Shown piece by piece: positions 1 through 5,064 of a DNA stretch of 7,672 bases. The stretch is taken from assembly GCA_021795095.1 (NCBI GenBank), contig JAJYPU010000087.1, positions 1 to 7,672 of the forward strand, in the 5' to 3' direction. The notes under the pieces were generated by a model. The model worked only from the letters and a program-made list of their open reading frames with translations, was not told the origin of the DNA and ran no database searches. The DNA is from Actinomycetes bacterium (lineage in GTDB: Bacteria > Actinomycetota > Acidimicrobiia > Acidimicrobiales > RAAP-2). The number at the start of each line of letters is the position of its first letter. The stretch's first letter is position 1. The translations under genes and the position numbers were made by a program.

Positions 1-979
1 CCCCGCCCATGCCGAGGCTGAAGGCCTTTTCGACGACGATGACGCGCGAGGCGTTCGCCAGCGCGGCACGCACCGCCTCGATGGGGAACGGTCGGAACGA
101 CGTGATGCCGAGCACACCGACGCGCTCACCGCCGTCTCGCAGGTGGTCGACGGCGTCCTTGATCGTCCCGAGCACCGAGCCCAGGGCGACGACGATCGTG
201 TCGGCGTCCTCGGCGCGGTACGGGTGGATGAGCCCGCCGCTCGGGCGCCCGGTCAGTGCCGTGAACTCCTCGGCGATCACCGGGATGTAGTCGAGCGCGT
301 CGAGCTGGCGCAGGTGTGCGAGGTAGCGCACCTCCTCGAAGGCTTCGGGACCCACCATGGCGCCGATGGAGACCGGGTCATCGGGGTCGAGCACCTGGCG
401 CGGCTCGTAGGCCGGTAAGAAGCGGTCGACGGTGGCCTGGTCCATGAGGTCGACGCCCTCGACGGCGTGGGTCAAGATGAACCCGTCCATGCAGACCATG
501 ACGGGCACCGAGAGCTCCTCGGCCAGGCGGAAGGCCTGGACGTGGAGGTCGGCCGCCTCCTGGTTCGTCTCGGCGAAGAGCTGGATCCAGCCCGAGTCGC
601 GAACGGCCATGGCGTCGCTGTGATCGTTCCAGATGTTGATCGGGGCCCCGATCGCCCGGTTGGCGAGGGTCATCACGATGGGCAGCCCCAGGCCGGCCGC
701 GTTGTAGGCCGCCTCGATCATGAACAGCAGGCCCTGACTGGCGGTCGCGGTGTAGGCCCGCGCCCCGGCGGCCGAGGCGCCGATTGACACCGACATCGCC
801 GCGAACTCCGATTCGACGTTGATGTACTCACAGGGCGTGAGCGAGCCCTCCTTCACCTTGACGCCGATGGCCTCGATGATGTGGGTCTGGGGTGAGATCG
901 GATAGGCGCAGACGACTTCAGGTCGACAGAGCGCGACCGTCTCGGCGATGGCCTTGGACCCCTCAAGTTGACGAAGCAC
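1..979 (-). CDS. porA: 2-oxoacid (probably pyruvate):ferredoxin oxidoreductase, alpha subunit, 3' end missing
   Basis: The enzyme oxidatively decarboxylates pyruvate (or a related 2-oxoacid) with CoA to acyl-CoA and CO2, passing electrons to ferredoxin in the cytoplasm; it can also run in the CO2-fixing direction. The reading frame is open from a GTG at 979-977 to the left edge, giving 326 residues of a family usually near 390. Visible features are the N-terminal LEGSKAIAETVALCRP, the substrate-site motif AYPISPQTH (residues 25-33), NVESEFAAMS (54-63), the TATASQGL stretch (77-84) and, near the edge, the start of the second domain with VVALGSVLGT and VVEKAFSLGMGG. The usual Thr of the YPITP motif is Ser29 here. 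The GTG start lies 17 bases inside the gamma gene, which suggests translational coupling. The beta subunit, which binds thiamine diphosphate, should follow beyond the left edge. Family is certain; pyruvate rather than 2-oxoglutarate as substrate is an inference from the split subunits and motif. Confidence 0.93.
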   Translation of the reverse strand, partial: MLRQLEGSKAIAETVALCRPEVVCAYPISPQTHIIEAIGVKVKEGSLTPCEYINVESEFAAMSVSIGASAAGARAYTATASQGLLFMIEAAYNAAGLGLPIVMTLANRAIGAPINIWNDHSDAMAVRDSGWIQLFAETNQEAADLHVQAFRLAEELSVPVMVCMDGFILTHAVEGVDLMDQATVDRFLPAYEPRQVLDPDDPVSIGAMVGPEAFEEVRYLAHLRQLDALDYIPVIAEEFTALTGRPSGGLIHPYRAEDADTIVVALGSVLGTIKDAVDHLRDGGERVGVLGITSFRPFPIEAVRAALANASRVIVVEKAFSLGMGG

Positions 980-1553
980 GGGCGGCCGCCTCCATTTCTC
1001 GTGTCACGTGGTCGAAGGCCGCGCTCGCGGCGGCGGCGTTGCGCTCGCCGACCGGACCGTGGAACCGTTCGCGGATCGCGACGCCGATCGCGAGGAGCGG
1101 GACTTGGCCGGTGAGCGCGGCGAAGGCCCCGAGCAGGGCGGCGTTGGGCACGGCGCGCCCGACGTGTTCGATAGCGAGCTCCGTCGCGGGGCAGGTCATA
1201 AGGCGTTCGGGACGGAACCGCTCGCTGAGGTCATCCAGCCCGAGCTCCTCGAAGGTGCGTGACGTGTTGATGAGGACGTAGCCGTCCTCGACGAGGCCGC
1301 CGAACAGGTCGACCTGGTGGATCAGGGTGACGTCTTGGACGATGACGGCGTCGGGGGCCATGATTGGTTCGCGAGTTCGAATCTCGCGGTCGTCCAGACG
1401 GCAGTAGGACACGACGGGCGCACCGGTCCGCTCCGAGCCGAAGCTCGGGAAGGCCTGGGCGTGACGACCTTCGTTGAAGGCGGCGACGGAGAGCAACTCC
1501 GCAGCGGTGACCACCCCCTGGCCGCCGCGACCATGGATACGTACCTGAAACAT
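963..1553 (-). CDS. porG: 2-oxoacid (probably pyruvate):ferredoxin oxidoreductase, gamma subunit
   Basis: This is a 196-residue subunit of the same enzyme, a normal length for a separate gamma chain. It opens with VRIHGRGGQGVVTAAELL (residues 4-21), the glycine-rich signature of the family, followed by the conserved QAFPSFGSERTGAPV stretch (33-47), SYCRLDDREI (49-58) and the DAVIVQD strand (68-74). The open frame extends upstream to 1919, but the extra residues are charged, show no family similarity and run antisense-frame through the neighbouring gene, so the ATG at 1553 directly before FQVRIHGRGG is the start. Only a weak GGTGG-like ribosome site precedes it. Its last 17 bases overlap the alpha gene. 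In many four-subunit enzymes a small 2[4Fe-4S] delta subunit sits between gamma and alpha; none fits here. Confidence 0.93.
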   Translation of the reverse strand: MFQVRIHGRGGQGVVTAAELLSVAAFNEGRHAQAFPSFGSERTGAPVVSYCRLDDREIRTREPIMAPDAVIVQDVTLIHQVDLFGGLVEDGYVLINTSRTFEELGLDDLSERFRPERLMTCPATELAIEHVGRAVPNAALLGAFAALTGQVPLLAIGVAIRERFHGPVGERNAAAASAAFDHVTREMEAAARASST

Positions 1554-1630
1554 GCGACCACCAGCCCACTCGTTCGTCGCTGCGCCGGCGCGGTACGCGA
1601 CAACGCCGTCGAAGCACTCGGTCAGACGGT

Positions 1631-1705
1631 ATCGCAGGTTCTTCGCGGTGGCGGAGGGCCTTTCGTCACTGTTGGACCCGTAGGGGCGGTGACAGTACCT
1701 GCGAT
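1631..1705 (-). repeat. Nested inverted repeat between the secreted-protein gene and porG
   Basis: A 9-base exact inverted repeat, ATCGCAGGT at 1631-1639 and ACCTGCGAT at 1697-1705, encloses a shorter one, GTCAC at 1665-1669 and GTGAC at 1689-1693. Both lie in the 164-base gap between the stop of the minus-strand secreted-protein gene (1718) and the start of porG (1553). The element could be a terminator for the former, a structured leader for the por operon, or a pair of regulator sites. There is no T-run after the inner stem on the minus strand. The repeat is seen directly; its function is not known. Confidence 0.4.
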
Positions 1706-1717
1706 TGCGTGAGGACT

Positions 1718-2110
1718 TCAGCCGAGTTGGATCGGACGGTTGTCCACGCCGGCGTTGAAGCCGACGCCGTTCAACGTGTGGTAGCGGTTGTCGCGCAGGT
1801 TGTAGAGCTCGATCGTGACCGAGGTCTTCTTGAAGGTCCCCGCCGCACAGGTGGGCGTGCAGTCGTTCACGTACTTGATCCCGTGGCCGTAGGTCACCGG
1901 GTTGCCCCATTGCTCCCACGCGAGGTTCGTGAAGCCGTAGTTCGCGTCGGCGCAGCTGACGACGATCGAGCGCGGCGTCGAGGAGGTCTGTCCGCAGAAC
2001 GTGGCGGTGACCTGGCGGTTCGGTTGGATCTCGCTCAACGACAGTACGAGTCCGCCGAGTGCCAGCGCCGAGAGCATCGCCAGTAAGAGCAGGGGGATCT
2101 TGTTACGCAC
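1718..2110 (-). CDS. Small secreted or membrane-anchored four-cysteine protein
   Basis: This is a 130-residue protein with a basic start (VRNK), a hydrophobic segment at about residues 5-25 that acts as signal peptide or anchor, and an extracytoplasmic domain. It carries four cysteines (39, 53, 84, 88), suited to two disulfides outside the cell. The motifs IVVSCADANYGFTNLAWEQW (residues 49-68) and NDCTPTCAAGTF (82-93) resemble a group of uncharacterised exported actinobacterial proteins with a CAD...L.W..WG...NDCTP.CA.G.F pattern; this is recall of a pattern, not a search result. The GTG at 2110 is chosen because AAGGAG lies seven bases upstream and the signal segment follows at once; the open frame to 2227 is low-complexity and unlikely to be translated. 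No lipobox cysteine is present. It is transcribed alone, or as first gene ahead of por. Molecular function unknown. Confidence 0.8.
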   Translation of the reverse strand: MRNKIPLLLLAMLSALALGGLVLSLSEIQPNRQVTATFCGQTSSTPRSIVVSCADANYGFTNLAWEQWGNPVTYGHGIKYVNDCTPTCAAGTFKKTSVTIELYNLRDNRYHTLNGVGFNAGVDNRPIQLG

Positions 2111-2116
2111 GACGAA

Positions 2117-2122
2117 TCTCCT
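2117..2122 (-). promoter_or_regulatory. Shine-Dalgarno site fixing the GTG start of the secreted protein
   Basis: On the minus strand AAGGAG lies seven bases before the GTG at 2110. It is the strongest ribosome binding site in the window and decides the start against the longer frame reaching 2227. It also contrasts with the leaderless-looking genes on the other strand. Confidence 0.7.
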
Positions 2123-2187
2123 TCCGAGACGCGATGACGGGGGTGACGATGAAAAGGGCGAGAGCGCACTACGCGCGCCGTCCGGAT

Positions 2188-2216
2188 GGTCCAGGCGCTC
2201 TGTGCCGACCTGGTCC
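2188..2216. repeat. Imperfect inverted repeat in the divergent upstream region
   Basis: GGTCCAGG at 2188-2195 and CCTGGTCC at 2209-2216 form an inverted repeat with seven of eight pairs, separated by 13 bases. It lies about 80 bases upstream of the secreted-protein start, in the 264-base region 2111-2374 that separates two divergent genes. It could be an operator for the minus-strand gene. I see nothing else convincing in 2123-2362 apart from a small GGCC-TTTT-GGCC hairpin near 2297-2308. Confidence 0.3.
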
Positions 2217-2362
2217 AACGGGCACATGGCTTCACTCGTCGCAGTGTCTCTGCCACCGCTTCTGTCACGGTATCGAGACTACCGACATGCGCGAAGGCCT
2301 TTTGGCCCTGGCGGCGGCTCGTCGCGTGCGCTGACGCGGTACCACGAGCGCGCAGCCAGGTC

Positions 2363-2374
2363 TAGGGTTGCGAC
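2363..2374 (+). promoter_or_regulatory. Candidate -10 element of a leaderless promoter
   Basis: TAGGGT at 2363-2368 matches the actinobacterial TANNNT -10 pattern and is separated by exactly six bases from the GTG at 2375, which places the transcript start at or next to the start codon. There is no recognisable -35 box. The same geometry is seen before the gene at 2772. An alternative reading is that AGGG serves as a weak ribosome site. Confidence 0.45.
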
Positions 2375-2551
2375 GTGGGGACACATGACCGCGACCAAGG
2401 CAGCGAATTATCGGCCGAGGTTCGCCGCCGTTACGACGACGAAGCCGACGAGCTCGGGGGCGATCCCGTGTGCTGGATCCAGTACGTCTGTTCGCGCTGC
2501 GGTTCGATCATCGATGGTCCGGACCACGAACTGACCTGCCGCGAGCGCTAG
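2375..2551 (+). CDS. Small zinc-ribbon-like protein (58 residues)
   Basis: A short open frame from GTG 2375 to TAG 2549-2551 encodes an acidic N-terminal part (residues 1-31, with RRRYDDEADELGGDP) and a cysteine-rich tail: Cys33, Cys39, Cys42 and Cys55 plus His51. The core YVCSRCGS (residues 37-44) is a CxxC knuckle as found in zinc ribbons, and the second pair could be Cys55 with His51 or Cys33. The frame has the G/C third-position preference of the neighbours and closes soon after the last cysteine. An in-frame stop at 2363-2365 leaves GTG 2375 as the only sensible start. It stands alone, divergent from the secreted-protein gene. It may bind nucleic acid or a protein partner, but no function can be given. 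Zinc binding is inferred from cysteine spacing only. Confidence 0.6.
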   Translation: MGTHDRDQGSELSAEVRRRYDDEADELGGDPVCWIQYVCSRCGSIIDGPDHELTCRER

Positions 2552-2588
2552 ACGCGTCGGCGAGGACCGCGCCCCAAGGCTCGAGCGT

Positions 2589-2602
2589 CCACGACGTCGT
2601 GG
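2589..2602. repeat. Perfect 14-base palindrome
   Basis: CCACGACGTCGTGG reads the same on both strands. It lies 38 bases after the small zinc-ribbon gene and about 170 bases before the permease start. The CCACG half-site recurs at 2621-2625 and 2635-2639, the latter inside a second palindrome CCACGTGG (2635-2642). Such clustering fits a regulator binding region, but in GC-rich DNA short palindromes also arise by chance. Confidence 0.35.
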
Positions 2603-2631
2603 CCTGGGTGATAGGCCTCGCCACGAAGAGC

Positions 2632-2666
2632 GAGCCACGTGGACGGTGCGGGGCCGCCTGTGGCTC
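2632..2666 (+). terminator. Possible hairpin terminator after the zinc-ribbon gene
   Basis: GAGCCAC (2632-2638) can pair with GTGGCTC (2660-2666), a 7-base stem around a GC-rich 21-base loop. It is the best stem between the small gene (stop 2551) and the permease promoter. Only two T residues follow, so intrinsic termination is uncertain; it could instead be part of the operator region described next to it. Confidence 0.3.
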
Positions 2667-2736
2667 TTCAGGTGCTCGACGGACGGGCCGTGCACGTTCG
2701 GCGTTTCGAGCCGATCTCGGCGTTGTTGACATTGAT

Positions 2737-2771
2737 TTGTGTGTGTATCCGTAAGTACGTACAATTGAGCA
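2737..2771 (+). promoter_or_regulatory. Leaderless promoter of the permease operon
   Basis: TTGTGT (2737-2742), a 17-base spacer and TACAAT (2760-2765) make a good sigma-70-type promoter. Six bases later comes the GTG start of the permease, so transcription should begin at or beside the start codon and the mRNA should lack a leader; no Shine-Dalgarno sequence is present. A consensus-like TTGACA at 2726-2731 lies further upstream but is 28 bases from the -10 box, too far to pair with it. Confidence 0.6.
2755..2762. promoter_or_regulatory. Palindrome overlapping the -10 box, candidate GntR operator
   Basis: GTACGTAC is a perfect palindrome whose right half covers the first bases of the -10 box TACAAT. 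A regulator bound here would block RNA polymerase. HutC-type GntR proteins are known to bind short GT...AC palindromes, and the third gene of this operon encodes one, so autoregulation is a reasonable inference. The exact published consensus (GT-N-TA-N-AC) is not matched, and the same 8-mer also occurs by chance inside a gene at 5294-5301. Confidence 0.35.
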
Positions 2772-3611
2772 GTGACACCGTTGGACTTTGTCGTCTCGCT
2801 CGCCCTGATCTCAGTGGCGGCCGGTGTCCTCGGGTCGCTCGTCGGCCTCGGCGGTGGGGTCGTGATCGTGCCGGTCCTGACCATCTTCTACGGCGTGAAC
2901 ATCCGACTCGCCATCGGCGCCAGCATCGTGTCGGTCATCGCCACTTCCAGTGGCGCCGCCGCCGCCTACGTCCGCGAACGCATGACCAACCTGCGCGCGG
3001 GGATGTTCCTCGAGGTCGCGACCACCACCGGGGCGCTGAGCGGTGCTTACCTGGCCACCCTGCTGCCCGAGCGCTTCCTCTTCGCCTTCTTCGGCGTCGT
3101 CCTCGCCTACTCGTCGGTGATCACCTACCGCAAGCGCCACGAGGACCAACTGCTGGCGGTCTCGAACGACCGCATCGCCAACTACTTCAACCTCCATGGC
3201 TCGTACTACGACGAGGCCGAGGGCCGCGAGATCACCTACAAGGTCTCGGGGACCAAACTCGGGCTGGTCCTCATGTACATCGCGGGCCTGGTGAGTGCGT
3301 TGCTCGGGATCGGTTCGGGAGCCCTCAAGGTGCCAGCGATGGACGCTGCCATGCACCTGCCCATGAAGGTCTCCACTGCCACCAGTAACTTCATGATCGG
3401 TGTCACCGCGGCCGCGAGCGCGGGCGTCTATTTCATCCGTGGTCAGATCGACCCGATCATCGCCGCCCCGGTCGCCGCGGGGGTGCTGCTCGGCGCCACG
3501 TTCGGCGCCCGTGTCCTCGGGCGGATCACGAGTCGCACGGTCCGGTTGCTCTTCGTCGGCGTGCTCGTGGTGATCTCGCTCGAGATGTTGCAGAAGGGGC
3601 TGTTCCCGTGA
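2772..3611 (+). CDS. TauE/SafE-family membrane permease (anion exporter)
   Basis: This is a 279-residue integral membrane protein of the TauE/SafE family (formerly DUF81), whose studied members move sulfite, sulfonates or related organic anions across the cytoplasmic membrane. Two homologous halves are visible, each starting with the family's glycine motif: VGLGGGVVIVPVL (residues 24-36) and LGIGSGALKVPAM (178-190). Each half has about four hydrophobic segments. A hydrophilic stretch of some 45 residues (about 119-163, including YFNLHGSYYDEAEG) separates them, longer than in minimal members. The GTG start follows a leaderless-type promoter. The stop overlaps the start of the DUF1634 gene by four bases, and a GntR regulator follows. 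The substrate cannot be deduced; sulfur-containing anions are only the default suggestion from the family. Confidence 0.9.
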   Translation: MTPLDFVVSLALISVAAGVLGSLVGLGGGVVIVPVLTIFYGVNIRLAIGASIVSVIATSSGAAAAYVRERMTNLRAGMFLEVATTTGALSGAYLATLLPERFLFAFFGVVLAYSSVITYRKRHEDQLLAVSNDRIANYFNLHGSYYDEAEGREITYKVSGTKLGLVLMYIAGLVSALLGIGSGALKVPAMDAAMHLPMKVSTATSNFMIGVTAAASAGVYFIRGQIDPIIAAPVAAGVLLGATFGARVLGRITSRTVRLLFVGVLVVISLEMLQKGLFP

Positions 3612-4111
3612 TGACGCGACAGAGTCCGGGCCCCGACCCGCAGGAGAACGTGACGCCCGAGGGCGACCTGCAGGTGTCGGGTCGTCACCGTAACCTGAGC
3701 GCGGCGCAGGTCGCCGCGATGGAAGAGAAGATCCGCAAGATCGAGTTCGCGATCAGCCTCGTGCTGCGCGTCGGCGTGATCCTGAGCGTCAGCGTGATCG
3801 CCATCGGGCTGGGCGTGATGTTCTACCACCACGGTGACTACACCTCGATCACCGGACATGCGTCCTACAAGACGCTCACCTCGCGCTCCACGCCGTTCCC
3901 CCACACGCTGGGTCAGTTGCGTCGATCGCTGACCCACGGTGACGGGCGGGGGATCGTCGTGCTCGGCGTGTTCCTGCTCATCTTGACGCCCATCTTGCGC
4001 GTCGCGGTGGGCGTCGTCTCCTTCTTCTACGAGAAGGACATCCCCATGGCCCTCGTCACGCTCTTCGTGCTCGTGGTGCTGATCGCGTCGTTCTTCCTCG
4101 CGGGGCTCTGA
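3608..4111 (+). CDS. DUF1634 membrane protein, partner of the TauE-type permease
   Basis: This 167-residue protein has a polar N-terminal region of about 47 residues, one membrane segment at about 48-72, a polar loop with a Ser/Thr and His-containing stretch (73-113), and two further segments at about 114-140 and 145-165. The pattern and the motif GRGIVVLGVFLLILTPILRV (113-132) match DUF1634, which is typically encoded beside TauE/SafE permeases; an accessory or second subunit is likely but unproven. The start is either GTG 3608 (GTGA overlap of four bases with the permease stop) or the adjacent ATG 3611 (TGATG overlap); both imply translational coupling and differ by one residue. The regulator gene follows after one base. 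Confidence 0.85.
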   Translation: MMTRQSPGPDPQENVTPEGDLQVSGRHRNLSAAQVAAMEEKIRKIEFAISLVLRVGVILSVSVIAIGLGVMFYHHGDYTSITGHASYKTLTSRSTPFPHTLGQLRRSLTHGDGRGIVVLGVFLLILTPILRVAVGVVSFFYEKDIPMALVTLFVLVVLIASFFLAGL

Positions 4112-4112
4112 C

Positions 4113-4886
4113 GTGGTCGCGGTACCCGATCGGTCGAGTCCGCTGCCGTTGTGGGCTCAGATCACCGACGACCTACGCCGCCGTCTCGTGGACGGTGAGT
4201 TCGAGGAGCGCTTCCCGACCGATGAGGAGCTCACCCGCGACTACGACGTCAGTCGTCACACCGTGCGTGAGGCGGTACGCCGACTCGCGAGCGACGGCCT
4301 GCTCGTGCGACAACGTGGCCGGGGCACGTCGCTCACCACCCCCATCCTCGAACAGCCGCTCCACTCCCTCTACAGCCTCGCGTCGTCGATGCGCTCCCAG
4401 GGGATCGACGAGCGAAGCGAGGTGCGCGCGGCGACCCACACCACCGCCCCCGCGGAGGTGGCTCGCGAGCTGGGGGTCGCCGTGGACAGCACGGTGGTCT
4501 TCCTCGAGCGGTTGCGCTTCGCGGGCGCTGAGCCGATCGCCTGGGACCGATCGTGGCTGCCCGCACCCCTCGCCGACGCGCTGCTCACGGAGGACCTCAC
4601 ACACGGCAGCGTCTATGACGTCCTGGCGACACACGGCGCGGCGCGCATCACCGGCGGCTGGGAGCGGATCCGCCCGCTGGTCCCCTCAGCGCAGGAGCGC
4701 GAACTGCTCGCCCTGAGCGAGGGCGTCGCCGCCTTCTCCATCGAACGACTGGTGCTGGCCGGTGAGACCCCCGTCGAGTGGCGCCGCAGCCTGATCCGCG
4801 GGGACCGCTACAGCTTGCTCGCGCAGTGGCCCGCCGGCACGACGACGACCATCGCCGCGGAGGTGACCCCACGGACCACGGCCTAG
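4113..4886 (+). CDS. GntR-family transcriptional regulator, HutC type (UTRA domain)
   Basis: The protein (257 residues) has an N-terminal winged helix-turn-helix at about residues 12-78: PLWAQITDDLRRRLVDGEF, FPTDEEL, the recognition helix region VSRHTVREAVRRLASDGLL and the wing RQRGRGT. A UTRA ligand-binding domain follows at about 95-240, with the typical VVFLERLRFAGAEPIAWDRS strand-turn-strand and GSVYDVL (165-171). HutC-type regulators bind as dimers and release DNA when a small metabolite, often related to the substrate of the controlled genes, occupies the UTRA domain. The GTG start lies one base after the DUF1634 stop, so the gene is co-transcribed with the transporter and probably controls it. 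Effector unknown. The C-terminal tail after residue 240 is Thr-rich and probably disordered. Confidence 0.93.
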   Translation: MVAVPDRSSPLPLWAQITDDLRRRLVDGEFEERFPTDEELTRDYDVSRHTVREAVRRLASDGLLVRQRGRGTSLTTPILEQPLHSLYSLASSMRSQGIDERSEVRAATHTTAPAEVARELGVAVDSTVVFLERLRFAGAEPIAWDRSWLPAPLADALLTEDLTHGSVYDVLATHGAARITGGWERIRPLVPSAQERELLALSEGVAAFSIERLVLAGETPVEWRRSLIRGDRYSLLAQWPAGTTTTIAAEVTPRTTA

Positions 4887-4914
4887 CCCCACCGCATCGC
4901 CGCGACGTCGACGT

Positions 4915-4941
4915 GACACCAGGGACCTCGTCGTCGGTGTC
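4915..4941 (+). terminator. Possible weak terminator after the GntR gene
   Basis: GACACC (4915-4920) pairs with GGTGTC (4936-4941) around a 15-base loop, 29 bases after the regulator stop. A second small hairpin, CGAGT-GTGG-ACTCG, follows at 4968-4981. Neither is followed by a T-run, so this is only the most likely place for the first operon to end. Confidence 0.25.
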
Positions 4942-4986
4942 GGCGCGGGTGCACTCGGCGACCTCGACGAGTGTGGACTCGCGCCA

Positions 4987-5020
4987 GGTGCGTAGTTTGT
5001 TGTTTCAAGTTGGACGCACC
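4987..5020. promoter_or_regulatory. Inverted repeat around an AT-rich island upstream of the PaiB-like gene
   Basis: GGTGCGT (4987-4993) and ACGCACC (5014-5020) form a perfect 7-base inverted repeat flanking a 20-base AT-rich core, in a region that is otherwise strongly GC-rich. TAGTTT at 4993-4998 could serve as a -10 box, giving a leader of about 60 bases before the start at 5065. Promoter and operator of the downstream operon are therefore probably located here; which protein would bind is unknown. Confidence 0.4.
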
Positions 5021-5050
5021 CGTGGCTCGGGCGCAGCGACGTGACGTGAA

Positions 5051-5057
5051 GAGAGGA
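5051..5057 (+). promoter_or_regulatory. Ribosome binding site of the PaiB-like gene
   Basis: GAGAGGA lies seven bases before the ATG at 5065 and supports that start. It shows that this operon is translated from a leadered mRNA, unlike the permease operon. Confidence 0.6.
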
Positions 5058-5064
5058 CGGTGCC

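Noticed and set aside
1371..1387. A perfect tRNA T-arm look-alike, GCGAG-TTCGAAT-CTCGC, followed by GGTCGTCCA
   Set aside because: It lies inside the well-supported porG frame on the other strand, and the bases about 48 upstream do not pair with the putative acceptor GGTCGTC, nor is there a matching D or anticodon arm.
1554..1919. N-terminal extension of the porG open frame by 122 residues
   Set aside because: The added residues are charged and low in family features, pass through the secreted-protein gene in another frame, and the family begins exactly at the internal ATG 1553.
2111..2227. N-terminal extension of the secreted-protein frame
   Set aside because: It would bury the signal segment 39 residues inside the protein and ignore the strong AAGGAG site before GTG 2110.
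2059..2334. A plus-strand open frame across the divergent gap (91 residues)
   Set aside because: It begins inside the secreted-protein gene, is rich in Arg, Ala and Gly as expected of a GC-rich shadow frame, and has no ribosome site or recognisable motif.
2408..2884. Minus-strand open frame of 158 residues
   Set aside because: It is antisense to both the zinc-ribbon gene and the permease start and reads as low-complexity Pro/Arg/Thr sequence.
2639..3388. Long plus-strand frame of 249 residues overlapping the permease
   Set aside because: It is an Arg/His/Pro-rich shadow of the permease frame, which has clear TauE/SafE motifs.
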